From contig NZ_JAKGSD010000021.1 in the NCBI RefSeq assembly GCF_021654135.1, positions 1-64,000 on the forward strand: a stretch of DNA of 64,000 nt, in the 5' to 3' direction. Both the position numbers and the translations under genes were made by a program. This DNA comes from Amycolatopsis tucumanensis (GTDB taxonomy: Bacteria > Actinomycetota > Actinomycetes > Mycobacteriales > Pseudonocardiaceae). Every line of letters starts with the position of its first letter. Positions within the stretch are counted from its first letter, which is position 1. The notes under the pieces were generated by a model. That model saw only the letters and a program-made list of their open reading frames with translations. It had not been told where the DNA came from and searched no databases. Positions 8,698 to 17,525 of this stretch are shown here, one piece after another.

Positions 8698-10577
8698 CCC
8701 CGCTCCTTCACCAGCTCGGTGAGCACGTCGGCGTACTCGGCGGCGTAGCCCGCCGGGTCCAGCCAGCCGCGCAGCTTTTCGTAGGCGTTCGCGGCGATCG
8801 CGCGCCGCCGGTCCGCCGGGGTGTCCAGGGCACGCAGCAGCGCGACGGTGAGCGCGTCCGCGTCGTTGGGCTCGAACAGCCAGCCGCTGTGCCCGTCGGC
8901 GATCATCTCCCGCGCGCCGAACACGTCGCTGGCCACGACCGGCAGGCCGCAGCACACGGCCTCCAGGATCGAGCGCGGCAGCGACTCCACGTCGGAGCTG
9001 TTCACGAACAGGTCCGCCGCCTCGAACCACGGCGCCGGGTCGCGCTGGATCGGCACCAGGTCGACCCAGTCCCGCAGCCCGGTCCGCTCGGTGAACTCGG
9101 CCAGCGCCAGCCCGTACGGCGACGGGTGGTGGCCGACGATGCTCAGCCGGATCCCCGGGTGCGCCCGCCGGACCCGGTCCATCGCGCTGATCAGCAGGCC
9201 CTGTCCCTTGCGCGGCTCCAGCACGCCGACGTTGAGCAGCAGCGTGGTGTCCTCGGGGATGCCGAGTTTCCGCCGCGCCGCGCGACGGTCGCGTTCGGAC
9301 ACCTGGCCGCCGTAGGCGACCATCGGCGTGCCGTAGCGGATCGTGCGGCAGCGCGCCGGGGACGAGAACGGCAGGAACATCTCGCGCGTGGCGTCGGCGA
9401 CGAACAGCAGCCGGTCGGCCTCGCCCAGCGTGCTCACCCAGCGCTCGCGCACCGGCGGCAGCAGGCCCGCCGGACCCCAGTTCTGGTACGAGAAGTCGTT
9501 GAGGTCGAAGCTCTCGTGCAGCACCCACGCGGTCGGCAGCCCGGCCCGGATCGCCGCGTCCGCGCCGGGGAACGCGCCGAGCGTGTTCACCAGCGCGACC
9601 GAGGCGTCGGTGCCGCGCGCGAACTGGGCGAGCTCGGCGATGTGCCCTTCGTAGGATGCGACGTCGTGCACCCGGTACGGCGAGGTGAGGTGCACGTCGA
9701 TGCCGTGCGCTTCGCAGTCCGCGCGCAGTTCGCCGTCGAGCTGGGTGACGACCGTGATGCGCCAGCCGTGCCGGGTCGCGAGCCGGTCGAGCAGTTCCTG
9801 CAACCACAACTGCCCGCCGCCGACCGCGAGGCTGTGCGTGAACACCAGCACGTGCCGCGGATCCGTGCCGCCACGCGGCCGCGCCAGCGCCTTCCGCGTG
9901 CGGTCGGCGAGCCGGGCGGCCAGCGCGACATCGGCGTCCTCGGCCGCCGGGTTGGACAGCACCACCTCGCGCGCCTCGGAGGTCCACTCGCCGGACAGCT
10001 CGCCGCGGACGCGGACCCGCACCGACAACGCGCGGTCCTCCCCGGCGGGCAGGTCGACCGGCACCCGCGCCTCGAACCCGCTGACCCCGGCGTCCGGGAA
10101 GTCCGGCAGGTGGTCGGCCACGTCCGGCCGCGGCAGGCGCGTGCGGGCGCGGACCGGTTCACCGCCGTCCACCAGGACCTCGACCAGCGACGGCGCCCGC
10201 GAGTCGAGCAGCACCCAGCCACGCACGAACACGACATCGCCCTGCGGGTTGTCGCCGTGCTTCGGGGTGTCGATCTCGTACAGCCGCAGCGGTTCCTCGT
10301 CGCCGAAGCGACCGACCTCGACGACGGCGCCGGTGAGCGCGTCGCCGTTCGCGGCGCGGACGACGACCTCGTGCCTGCCGGTCGGCACCGGGTCTTTCGT
10401 GCGGATCAGCAGACCGGTCGTGCCCGGCGGTTCGGTGCCCGTGTCGTGGCGCCGCACCTCCGCCTCGGACCCTCCGATGTGGACGGTCACGGTCTCGCCC
10501 GCGGTGACCCACCCGCGCAGCTCGAACAGGTGCCCCACCGGCCGTCCCGGCCGCACCAACCCGGCCGTTGCGTTCAT
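8694..10577 (-). CDS. GT4-family glycosyltransferase with N-terminal beta-rich domain
   Basis: 627 residues. The start MNATAGLVRPG is chosen because its ATG overlaps the methyltransferase stop (ATGA). Residues ~1-235 form a beta-rich region without a catalytic signature (for example HLFELRGWVTAGETVTVHIG), perhaps a carbohydrate-binding or adhesion-like domain. From ~240 a GT-B fold begins: RHVLVFTHSLAVGGGQLWLQ, VALVNTLGAFPGADAAIRAG and TAWVLHESFDL. The nucleotide-sugar half carries LLNVGVLEPRKGQGLLISAM and EAADLFVNSSDVESLPRSIL followed by EAVCCGLPVVASDV, the usual GT4 E-x7-E type region. It acts in the cytoplasm on a surface glycan precursor. Sugar specificity is unknown. Confidence 0.87.
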   Translation of the reverse strand: MNATAGLVRPGRPVGHLFELRGWVTAGETVTVHIGGSEAEVRRHDTGTEPPGTTGLLIRTKDPVPTGRHEVVVRAANGDALTGAVVEVGRFGDEEPLRLYEIDTPKHGDNPQGDVVFVRGWVLLDSRAPSLVEVLVDGGEPVRARTRLPRPDVADHLPDFPDAGVSGFEARVPVDLPAGEDRALSVRVRVRGELSGEWTSEAREVVLSNPAAEDADVALAARLADRTRKALARPRGGTDPRHVLVFTHSLAVGGGQLWLQELLDRLATRHGWRITVVTQLDGELRADCEAHGIDVHLTSPYRVHDVASYEGHIAELAQFARGTDASVALVNTLGAFPGADAAIRAGLPTAWVLHESFDLNDFSYQNWGPAGLLPPVRERWVSTLGEADRLLFVADATREMFLPFSSPARCRTIRYGTPMVAYGGQVSERDRRAARRKLGIPEDTTLLLNVGVLEPRKGQGLLISAMDRVRRAHPGIRLSIVGHHPSPYGLALAEFTERTGLRDWVDLVPIQRDPAPWFEAADLFVNSSDVESLPRSILEAVCCGLPVVASDVFGAREMIADGHSGWLFEPNDADALTVALLRALDTPADRRRAIAANAYEKLRGWLDPAGYAAEYADVLTELVKERG

Positions 10578-12637
10578 CGTCCCGCCTTCAACGTCTCTTC
10601 GGCGTCCTTGACCAGGATCAGCACGTCCTGGTGGCCGTCCCAGCCCGCCTCGACGTACCCGGCAAGGCGCAGCCGCGGGGTGAGGACGTGCCCGGTCACC
10701 CACTCCGGCGTGCTCAGCGAGATGCCGTACCCGGGCTGGCCGGGGTAGTCGGCGTAGCCGAACCCGTGGTCACGGTAGTCCGCCAGCACCCGGGCGTGGT
10801 CCGCGGCCGTCAGGCCGTATTCGCCGCCGTTGGCCATCCGCCACGCGACGCGGCGGCCGTGCGTGGTGACCACCGCGACCCCGCCCGGCGCGAGCGCGCG
10901 CTCGAAGTAGCCCAGCAGCGCGTCCCACGCCGCGATGTCCAGGTGGGTCAGCACCGAACCGGACCAGATCAGGTCGATGTCGCTGACCTGCGGGATCTCC
11001 TCGATGCGCACCGACGCGGGCAGCCCGATCGCGCCGAAGAACCGCACGCAGTGCTCCACGCCGTCCAGTTCGATGTCGGAGGCGACGAGTTCGGCGTCCG
11101 GGAAGGCGGCCCGGAACGTGCGCAGCACCCGGCCGTAGCCGCAGCCGAAGTCGAGCACCCGCCGTGGCGCGGGACGGCCGGCGGCCTGCAGCCCGTGCAG
11201 GCACGCCCGCAACGCCTGCCCGGCCACCGCGAAGTAGTGCTCGGTGTTGCCGCGGAACATCGAGTCGCCGGACGCGATGATCCGGTCGACGCGGGCCATG
11301 GTGCGGGCGACCTGCGCGTCCAGTTCGGTCGGGGCCGGCGTGTGCCGCGTGGTCTCCTCGGCGAGACGGCGGCGCCAGGCCAGGCGCATCGCGTCCCGCT
11401 CGTGGTCCAGACCGGAACCGGAGGTGACGCCGCAGCGCCGGATGGCCTGGAACTCCGCCTCCCGCTCGGCGGCCGCGTCGACGAACGCCGTCGGGCGGTC
11501 GAGCAGGACACCGAGCCAGGCGGCCAGGTCCCGCACCGTCGTGCCGGGCGCGGCGCCCGCCCAGCCCGCGCGGGCGAGTTCGTCCGCGAGCAGCAGCAGG
11601 CCCCGGTCGATCACCTCGCCGGCGGTCGTCCCAGCGCGCTCCCACTCCAGGTCGATCGCCCGCGGCGGGTCGCTGACCAGCACGTTCGACGGGATCAGGT
11701 CCCACGACGGGTTCGCCCGCACCAGGTCCGCCCACGCGGTCAGCAGCTCCGCGGCCCGCCACGGCTGTTCCGTCAGCACCTCGGGCAGCGTCGGGGCGTC
11801 GACCACGACGTCCGTCCACTCGCGCACCGCGACCGGCCCCGGTTCCTGCGGCAGCAGGGGAGTGCGGCGGATCTCGTCGCCGACCACGTCCGCGCGGGTG
11901 CACCAGCGGGCCGCGCGGTCGGTGTTGAAGTAGGTGGCGAGCAGGTCGTCCGGCCACAGCCGGGCGGCCGGTTCGCCTGCCGAGGCGAGGAACAGCAGGC
12001 CGTCCACGGTGTCCAGGCCGAGGCCGCCCTCGACCATCTCGGCCCATCGCTCGTCGCGGCCGGCCAGCTCCACCGCCAGCCGCGGGTGCCGGTCGAGCAG
12101 TTCGGCGGTGATCACGGCGCGGGTGATCCGGTGACCGGGGAGGCAGCCGAGGACTTTGTGGACGGTCAGCCCGGCCGCGGCCAGCCGCCGCTCCCAGTGG
12201 CGGCGGGACTGCCCGCCCGGCCTGCCCACGCCGAGCCGGTTCGGCACCGCCAGGCACAGCACCCCGCCGGGCTTCAACCGGTCCGCGTGCTCGACGTCGG
12301 ACGCGACGAGAAGGTCGTACCGCTCGCCGGGGACCTCGTCCAGCACGCGCACGCCGGGCAGATCGGCGGTGCGGGCCCGGACGGCCTCCGCGTGGTCGGG
12401 CTCGACGGCGTCGACCCGCGCCACCCGCTCGCCAAGGTACCGCGTCACCGCGCCGTGGCCCGCGCCCACTTCGAGCACGTGCGCGTCCGGCGGCAACCGG
12501 AGCGCCCGCAGCGCGTTGGCCCGGCCGTGGTCGAGCTGGTCCCGCTCGCCGGGCGCCAGCGCCGCGAAGTGCAGCTCGTCGGACAGCGCGGTGTGGTCGG
12601 CGGCGTTGCGGATGATCTCGGCGACCAGGTCGCTCAC
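10574..12637 (-). CDS. Double SAM-dependent methyltransferase with kinase-like middle
   Basis: 687 residues, first gene of the tight minus-strand chain. Two separate class I methyltransferase motifs are visible: VLEVGAGHGAVTRYL near residue 55 and VLDFGCGYGRVLRTF near residue 490, the latter followed by VASDIELDG and the product-side DLIWSGSVLTHLD. Between them, around residues 310-340, WDLIPSNVLVSDPPRAIDLE resembles the catalytic and metal loops of aminoglycoside/choline kinase folds. This suggests methyltransferase, APH-like and methyltransferase modules in one chain. The setting implies O-methylation (and perhaps phosphorylation) of glycan sugars or chain ends, a known way to stop polysaccharide growth; this is inference. 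The gene begins two bases after the end of the membrane-anchored protein gene, so they may share a transcript. Confidence 0.82.
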   Translation of the reverse strand: MSDLVAEIIRNAADHTALSDELHFAALAPGERDQLDHGRANALRALRLPPDAHVLEVGAGHGAVTRYLGERVARVDAVEPDHAEAVRARTADLPGVRVLDEVPGERYDLLVASDVEHADRLKPGGVLCLAVPNRLGVGRPGGQSRRHWERRLAAAGLTVHKVLGCLPGHRITRAVITAELLDRHPRLAVELAGRDERWAEMVEGGLGLDTVDGLLFLASAGEPAARLWPDDLLATYFNTDRAARWCTRADVVGDEIRRTPLLPQEPGPVAVREWTDVVVDAPTLPEVLTEQPWRAAELLTAWADLVRANPSWDLIPSNVLVSDPPRAIDLEWERAGTTAGEVIDRGLLLLADELARAGWAGAAPGTTVRDLAAWLGVLLDRPTAFVDAAAEREAEFQAIRRCGVTSGSGLDHERDAMRLAWRRRLAEETTRHTPAPTELDAQVARTMARVDRIIASGDSMFRGNTEHYFAVAGQALRACLHGLQAAGRPAPRRVLDFGCGYGRVLRTFRAAFPDAELVASDIELDGVEHCVRFFGAIGLPASVRIEEIPQVSDIDLIWSGSVLTHLDIAAWDALLGYFERALAPGGVAVVTTHGRRVAWRMANGGEYGLTAADHARVLADYRDHGFGYADYPGQPGYGISLSTPEWVTGHVLTPRLRLAGYVEAGWDGHQDVLILVKDAEETLKAGR

Positions 12638-12639
12638 GA

Positions 12640-13833
12640 TCAGCCCACCGGATAGGGCAACAACATCGAGCGGACGGTCCGCTGGTAGGCGCCCGACAAC
12701 GCGGCCTCGTCGGCCAGGTCGCCCTGCGTCACGTTGACGCGGATCAGGTTCTCGCCCGACACCCAGGTGGCCCGGTACACGATCGGCGAGGCGACGAGCT
12801 TGTGGAACACCACCTGCGGCGGGATGTTCGGCAGCTGGTCGCTGATCAGCACCAGGCCGTTGCGCACGTAGTACTGGCGCAGCTGGCCGGCGAGCGCGGT
12901 CGCGGTGGCGGAGCTGTCCAGCGGGATGACCGTCACCGAGATCTTCTCGTTGCCGGGACCGCTGGCGTCCGGCTGGCGCTGCGAACCGCGCCAGGCGACC
13001 TCCTGCACCGAGCGGCTGCTCAGCAGCGTGGCCTCGCCCTCATCCATGATCCCCAGGTCGACCAGCCGGTTGACCGGCAGCAGACCGCTCTGGCCATCCG
13101 CGGTGCCCTCGGTCGGCGGGATCTTGTCCAGCAGCGCCTGGTTGGGCGAGTTGCTGGCGGCGCTCGAGGTGGGCGGCGCCTGCGTGGTCGTGGTGCCGGC
13201 CTGGGTGTCGTCACCGCCGGAGGTGGTCAGGAAGATCGTCAGGCCCGCGGCGACCAGCACCACGACGACCGCGACGGAGATCCAGACGGCCTTGCCCTTG
13301 CCCTTGGCCGGCTTGTCGTCGAAGGCCTCCGGACCCTGCGCGACCGGGCTGATCGGCGGGAAGTCGGAGCCGCCCCACGGCGGGCTCGCGTCGGACTCCG
13401 GCGCGTTCCACGGCTGCTGCACCGGCTGCGGGCCGGACTGGGGGAACCCGGCGGGCGGGGAGGCCGGGAAGCCCGCGGGCGGCGACTGCGGCGCGGGCGG
13501 GTTGGCGACGTACTGGGTGCGCTCCGGGTCCACCGGCGGCCTGGCCTGCCAGTTCGGCGAGACGGCCTGCGTCGGCTCCGCGGAGAAGTTCTGCGGCTGC
13601 TGCTGGGGCGGCTGCGGCGTGCCCTGCGGCGGGCTGATCGGCGCGATCACCTGCGTCGAATCCGCGGAGTTGTCCTGCTGCTGCGGCGCCGGCTGCTGTG
13701 GCTGGGACGCGCTGTCGCTGTAGGACACCGCGGACGAGAGCACCTGGTCCCGGCGGACGCGGTAGTCGTCCGCGGAGAGACGTCCCGAGGCAAGCTCTTC
13801 GTCCAGCTTGCGCAACTCCTCCTGCCAGGACAC
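12640..13833 (-). CDS. Membrane-anchored protein with SHOCT-like N terminus (paralogue 1)
   Basis: 397 residues, GTG start. The first ~35 residues (SWQEELRKLDEELASGRLSA) follow the SHOCT-like pattern of a short helical hairpin with a G-x-I/L-S turn. Residues ~40-190 are Gln/Pro-rich and disordered. One membrane helix (VWISVAVVVVLVAAGLTIFL) lies near 200, then a Thr/Ser linker and a folded extracytoplasmic domain of ~170 residues. The paralogue at 15620-17428 has the same architecture and an aligned N terminus. Related actinobacterial proteins are often mislabelled FliL. Nothing flagellar is present here. The extracytoplasmic domain may sense or bind an envelope component. Function unknown. 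Confidence 0.82.
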   Translation of the reverse strand: MSWQEELRKLDEELASGRLSADDYRVRRDQVLSSAVSYSDSASQPQQPAPQQQDNSADSTQVIAPISPPQGTPQPPQQQPQNFSAEPTQAVSPNWQARPPVDPERTQYVANPPAPQSPPAGFPASPPAGFPQSGPQPVQQPWNAPESDASPPWGGSDFPPISPVAQGPEAFDDKPAKGKGKAVWISVAVVVVLVAAGLTIFLTTSGGDDTQAGTTTTQAPPTSSAASNSPNQALLDKIPPTEGTADGQSGLLPVNRLVDLGIMDEGEATLLSSRSVQEVAWRGSQRQPDASGPGNEKISVTVIPLDSSATATALAGQLRQYYVRNGLVLISDQLPNIPPQVVFHKLVASPIVYRATWVSGENLIRVNVTQGDLADEAALSGAYQRTVRSMLLPYPVG

Positions 13834-13988
13834 CCGGTAGCCCCCTAATCTGCTCTGGACGAGGCGGAACGCGTCCGCCGGATAGCGCTACGGTGACGAC
13901 GCACATTGTGCACGCCTACCCTGCTCATCGCCGGTGAGGGTCATTTCGTGACCTTGTTCTGGTTAGGGTGTGACGAGGAGGGGGCGAA

Positions 13989-15623
13989 ATGGCGGCACGC
14001 TGGCCCGCCGTGGCCGCGGTCGCCGGGGGAACCGCGCTCATCGGCCTGCACGGCTGGTCCTACGGCAACTGGATCAACGACGACGCGGCGATCACCTTCG
14101 CCTACGCGCGGGACCTCGTCGACGGCGCGGGGCCGGTGCTCCAGCCGGGTGCCGAACCCGTCGAGGGGTTCTCGAACCCGGCCTGGCTCGTCCTGCTGGT
14201 ACTGGGGAAGGTGCTGCGCCTCTTCGACACCGGCGCGATCTTCGGTGTGCCCGACTACGTCCTGTTCCCGAAAGCGCTCGGATTGCTGTGCTGCGCCGGT
14301 GTTCTCGCCGCGTGCCACTTCGCGGTGAGCCGTGTCACGCGGTGGGCGTGGCTGGTGACGTTGTTCGCGGGCGGGTTGCTGGCCGCGATCCCGTCGTTCG
14401 TGATCTGGTCGCTGTCCGGTTTGGAGAACCCGCTGTACGCGCTGGCGGTGGCTTGGCTGGCGGCGCTGTTGTTCGGCGCGGTGGCGGACGGGCGGGTGGC
14501 TGCCGTGCGGGTCGGTCTCGCCGCCGGTCTGCTGGCGGTGGTGGCGGCGCTGACCAGGCCGGACGGGGCGATCTTCCTGGTCGCGTACCCGGTGGTGGCG
14601 CTGGTGTTCGCGCGGCGGTGGCGGACGCTGCTCCCGGCGGGGGTGTCGGTGCTGGCGTTCGCGGTGCCGTACGGCGCGTACCTGTTGTGGCGGCACGCGG
14701 AGTTCGGGCGGTGGGTGCCGAACACGGCGGTGGCGAAGAACCAGCAGCCGCCGTCGTGGTCGAACGCCGGGCGGGTGGTGGAGCCGGTGGAGTACCTCGG
14801 CTGGCCGGTGGTGCTGGCCGGGCTGGTGACTGTGGGGCTGGCGTTCTGGCTGGTCCCGGCGTTGCGGCGGCCGTTGGTGGCGTGGCTGGTGCCAATGGTG
14901 CTCGCGCTGGCGGCGTACTGCGTGCTCAACCCGGAGCCGGGCGGCGAGTTCCGGTTCGCGACTCCGTTTTGGACGTTGGCGGCGCTGGTCGCGGCGCTGG
15001 CGGTGGTCGAGGTGATGCGGGCGCTGTCGGTGCGGTGGCGGGCGGTGCTGGCGGTCGTGCTGGTGGCCGCGGCGGTGCCGAGCGCGCCCGCGCTGGCGGA
15101 CTCGGGGCGCGGGTTCGCGAGCGGCCCGGTGGTGCCGCTGTGCCAGATCGCGGACCGGTACGGGCGGTTGTTCAACGGGTACGCGGACACGATCGGCTTG
15201 CGGCAGGGGTCGGTGCTGCTGCCGGACGTCGGCGGGACGGCGTTGACCAGCCGGTTGCGGGTGGTGGACTCGGTGGGGCTGGCGGACGCGCGCATCGCGG
15301 ACCTGGTGTCCACGGGGGACTTCCAGGGGTTGCGGGACTACGTGTTCGACGAGGTCAAGCCCACGTTCATCCACACGCACGTGCCGTGGACCGACCTGAC
15401 GGGGCTGACGTCGGACGGGCGCCTGGCGGTCGAGTACGCGGCGGTGGTGCTGGACCGGACGGGCAAGAACGGCGACTGGGTGCGACTGGACGCGCTCGAC
15501 GGCGACGACCTGGTGAACCTGCGGGCGTACGCGCGGGTCACCGTGCCACGCGTGGAAGCCTCGCGCGCGGCGGCGGTGACCGGGCGGTGTGGTGACGTGC
15601 TGCGGCCCGGCCAGGTGCCCTAG
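13989..15623 (+). CDS. GT-C membrane glycosyltransferase, AftB-like
   Basis: 544 residues from an ATG with a good ribosome site (GAGGAGGGGG). It has around ten hydrophobic spans and a ~150-residue C-terminal extracytoplasmic part. The N-terminal loop carries the acidic pair WINDDAAITFAYARDL, followed by VEGFSNPAWLVLLVL. Both are typical of polyprenyl-phosphate-sugar-dependent GT-C enzymes and close in pattern to mycobacterial arabinofuranosyltransferase AftB, where the same DD and F-x-NP-x-W elements occur. It should transfer a sugar from a lipid carrier to a wall polysaccharide outside the membrane. Arabinose is a guess from the family. It is divergent from the SHOCT-like gene and its stop overlaps the convergent paralogue's stop by two bases. 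Confidence 0.82.
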   Translation: MAARWPAVAAVAGGTALIGLHGWSYGNWINDDAAITFAYARDLVDGAGPVLQPGAEPVEGFSNPAWLVLLVLGKVLRLFDTGAIFGVPDYVLFPKALGLLCCAGVLAACHFAVSRVTRWAWLVTLFAGGLLAAIPSFVIWSLSGLENPLYALAVAWLAALLFGAVADGRVAAVRVGLAAGLLAVVAALTRPDGAIFLVAYPVVALVFARRWRTLLPAGVSVLAFAVPYGAYLLWRHAEFGRWVPNTAVAKNQQPPSWSNAGRVVEPVEYLGWPVVLAGLVTVGLAFWLVPALRRPLVAWLVPMVLALAAYCVLNPEPGGEFRFATPFWTLAALVAALAVVEVMRALSVRWRAVLAVVLVAAAVPSAPALADSGRGFASGPVVPLCQIADRYGRLFNGYADTIGLRQGSVLLPDVGGTALTSRLRVVDSVGLADARIADLVSTGDFQGLRDYVFDEVKPTFIHTHVPWTDLTGLTSDGRLAVEYAAVVLDRTGKNGDWVRLDALDGDDLVNLRAYARVTVPRVEASRAAAVTGRCGDVLRPGQVP

Positions 15624-17428
15624 TTCGGCGGGAGGGCCGTGGCCAGGGAGGTCTTGGTCTGGGCGAGGCGTTCGGCCAGCGAGTTCGGGTCGCCGTCGAG
15701 GCCCTGGGACACCCAGATCGCGACGGCGTAGCTGCCGGAGGTGTACCACGTGCCGCTCATCTGGCCTGCCGAGTTGCTGCCGGTGACGGCCTTCGCGTCG
15801 GTCGACCCGGACGGGACGGTCTGCAGGCCGGCGGTGAGGGAGTGCTCGTAGAGGCCGCGGGTGATCGAGGCCGCGGCGGCGGGCGAGCTGGCGGGGACGA
15901 CCAGGACGAGGTAGCCCTGCGGGCCCTGGGAGGAGCCGCGGAAGATGACCTGGTTCGCGCCGTTGTCCTTAAAAAGCTGGCCTTCCTCGCGGGAGTACAG
16001 CTTGAGGTCGATGCCCTGCTCGACGGTCAGGGTGCCGTTGTTGGTGCTCGGGGTGCCCGGCAGGGTCGGCAACCGCGCCTCGACGGCCTCCGGCGAGCTG
16101 ACGGCGGAGGTGGTCGGCTGGGCGGTCGTGGTGGTGTTGTCGCCGCGCAGGAACCACACACCGGCCGCGACCATCGCGAGCACGACGACGACGCCGAGGG
16201 TGATGAACAACCAGGTGGGCTTGCGCTTCGGCGGCGCCTGCAACACGGGCGCGGCGTCGAAGGGAAGCTGCTGACCGGGCCCGTGCAGCGGCGGCGGCGG
16301 GGACATGCTGGGCAACGGCCGGGCAGGCGGAGGCACCGGATTCGTGACGACCGTCGGAGCGTCCTCGATGGAGGGGAAGCGCATCGAATCGGTGGCCCGC
16401 TCGTCGGCCGGGCTGGGGGCGCTCGTGGGCTTCTTGGTGGCGAGCAGCTGCGCCGAGATGCTCTGGGTGGGCCCTTCCTCCGTGGCGAGCGCACTGCCCA
16501 CCTCGGGAGCCTGCTCACCCTGCGGTTGGCTCTGGGATTGGCCGGCTTGCGGCTGATTCTGCTGCTGGCCCTGCGGTTGGTCGGCCTGCTGGCCCTGCGG
16601 CTGGCTCTGGCCGCCTTGCTGCTGCCCAGCCTGCGGCTGCCCGCCCGGCTGCCCAGCCTGAGACTGGCCGCTGTGCGGCTGCCCCTGCGCGACCTGCGCG
16701 TGCCCGGCTTCAGCCTGCGGCTGGCCGGCCTGCGGCTGCTCCTGCTCCGTCTGGCTGCCCCCACCCTGGGGCTGGCCTTGCCCGGGCTGCGGTTGGGCGC
16801 CCGGCTCAACCTGGCCGCCCTGACCCTGCCCGACCTGACCCGCCTCGACCTGAGCCGGACCAGCCTGCGGCTGCCCCGCCGGAGCTTGCCCCGTCGCGCC
16901 GGTCTGAACCTGCCCGTACCCGTCCTGCGGCTGCCCGACTCCAGCAGGCGCCTGCCCCACCTGAGGCTGAATCCCCACCTGCTGCCCCGGCGCACCCGGA
17001 GCCTGCGGCTGCCCCGGCACCCCGGCGGGCCCCTGCGGCACCCCACCCACCGGCTGCTGCCCGTACTCGCCCGGCGGAACCTGCCCCTGCGGCCACCCCT
17101 GCGGCGCGAAACCCTGCGGCACCCCGCCCTGCGGCACCCCGCCCTGCGGCACCCCGCCCTGCGGCGCGCCCTCCTGAGGCCACCCCTGCGGCGTCTGCGG
17201 CCACGGCGCCTGCCCCGGCTGCGGAGCGAACCCCGCACCGGCCGGATTCGCACTCTGCCACTGAGGCGCCCCGTCCACCCGCCCCCGCGGCGAGGCGACA
17301 GACGCCGGCGCCACATTGCCCGACGCGGCGGCGAGCAGCTCGTCCCGCATCTTGCGGTGCTGGTGCTGGGTGATGGTCCCGTTGGCGAGCTCGGCGTCCA
17401 AACGGCGCAGCTCGTCCTGCCAACTCAT
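15620..17428 (-). CDS. Membrane-anchored Gln/Pro/Gly-rich protein with SHOCT-like N terminus (paralogue 2)
   Basis: 602 residues, ATG start with GAGGAG upstream. The N terminus (SWQDELRRLDAELANGTITQ) aligns with the first paralogue. A very long low-complexity region (about 40-330) of Gln, Gly, Pro and Ala follows, including three perfect QGGVP units. A membrane helix (TWLFITLGVVVVLAMVAAGV) sits near residue 410. The extracytoplasmic domain of ~180 residues starts after a Thr-rich linker and includes YSREEGQLFKDNGANQVIF and SGTWYTSGSYAVAIWVSQGL. The low-complexity part is predicted cytoplasmic because it precedes the helix. The role is unknown. The pair flanks the GT-C gene, which suggests work on the same envelope polymer. 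Confidence 0.8.
   Translation of the reverse strand: MSWQDELRRLDAELANGTITQHQHRKMRDELLAAASGNVAPASVASPRGRVDGAPQWQSANPAGAGFAPQPGQAPWPQTPQGWPQEGAPQGGVPQGGVPQGGVPQGFAPQGWPQGQVPPGEYGQQPVGGVPQGPAGVPGQPQAPGAPGQQVGIQPQVGQAPAGVGQPQDGYGQVQTGATGQAPAGQPQAGPAQVEAGQVGQGQGGQVEPGAQPQPGQGQPQGGGSQTEQEQPQAGQPQAEAGHAQVAQGQPHSGQSQAGQPGGQPQAGQQQGGQSQPQGQQADQPQGQQQNQPQAGQSQSQPQGEQAPEVGSALATEEGPTQSISAQLLATKKPTSAPSPADERATDSMRFPSIEDAPTVVTNPVPPPARPLPSMSPPPPLHGPGQQLPFDAAPVLQAPPKRKPTWLFITLGVVVVLAMVAAGVWFLRGDNTTTTAQPTTSAVSSPEAVEARLPTLPGTPSTNNGTLTVEQGIDLKLYSREEGQLFKDNGANQVIFRGSSQGPQGYLVLVVPASSPAAAASITRGLYEHSLTAGLQTVPSGSTDAKAVTGSNSAGQMSGTWYTSGSYAVAIWVSQGLDGDPNSLAERLAQTKTSLATALPPN
17116..17160 (-). repeat. Three perfect 15-bp tandem repeats inside a coding region
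   Basis: The 15-base unit GCGGCACCCCGCCCT occurs three times head to tail without change (17116, 17131 and 17146), with degenerate units on both sides. On the minus strand each unit encodes QGGVP in the low-complexity cytoplasmic part of the SHOCT-like protein. The unit length is a multiple of three, so copy-number change would keep the frame. Confidence 0.9.
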
Positions 17429-17525
17429 CCCGGGGCTCCTCGGTCAACTTGCGCACGGTGGACGTCACCGAGAAGATAGCGCGATCACCGGTTCGATGGG
17501 TGTGGATGTGTCCGATCCGCCCTGC

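Noticed and set aside
6389..8722. Long open frame of 777 codons on the plus strand
   Set aside because: It is antisense to two well-supported glycan genes, is Arg/Gln/His-rich like a GC-driven shadow, and has no motif or ribosome site.
10568..12655. Long plus-strand frame of 695 codons
   Set aside because: Antisense to the double methyltransferase gene, low-complexity composition, no domain.
17116..17160. Tandem repeats as a possible CRISPR array
   Set aside because: The units are contiguous with no spacers and keep the reading frame of a Gln/Gly-rich protein.
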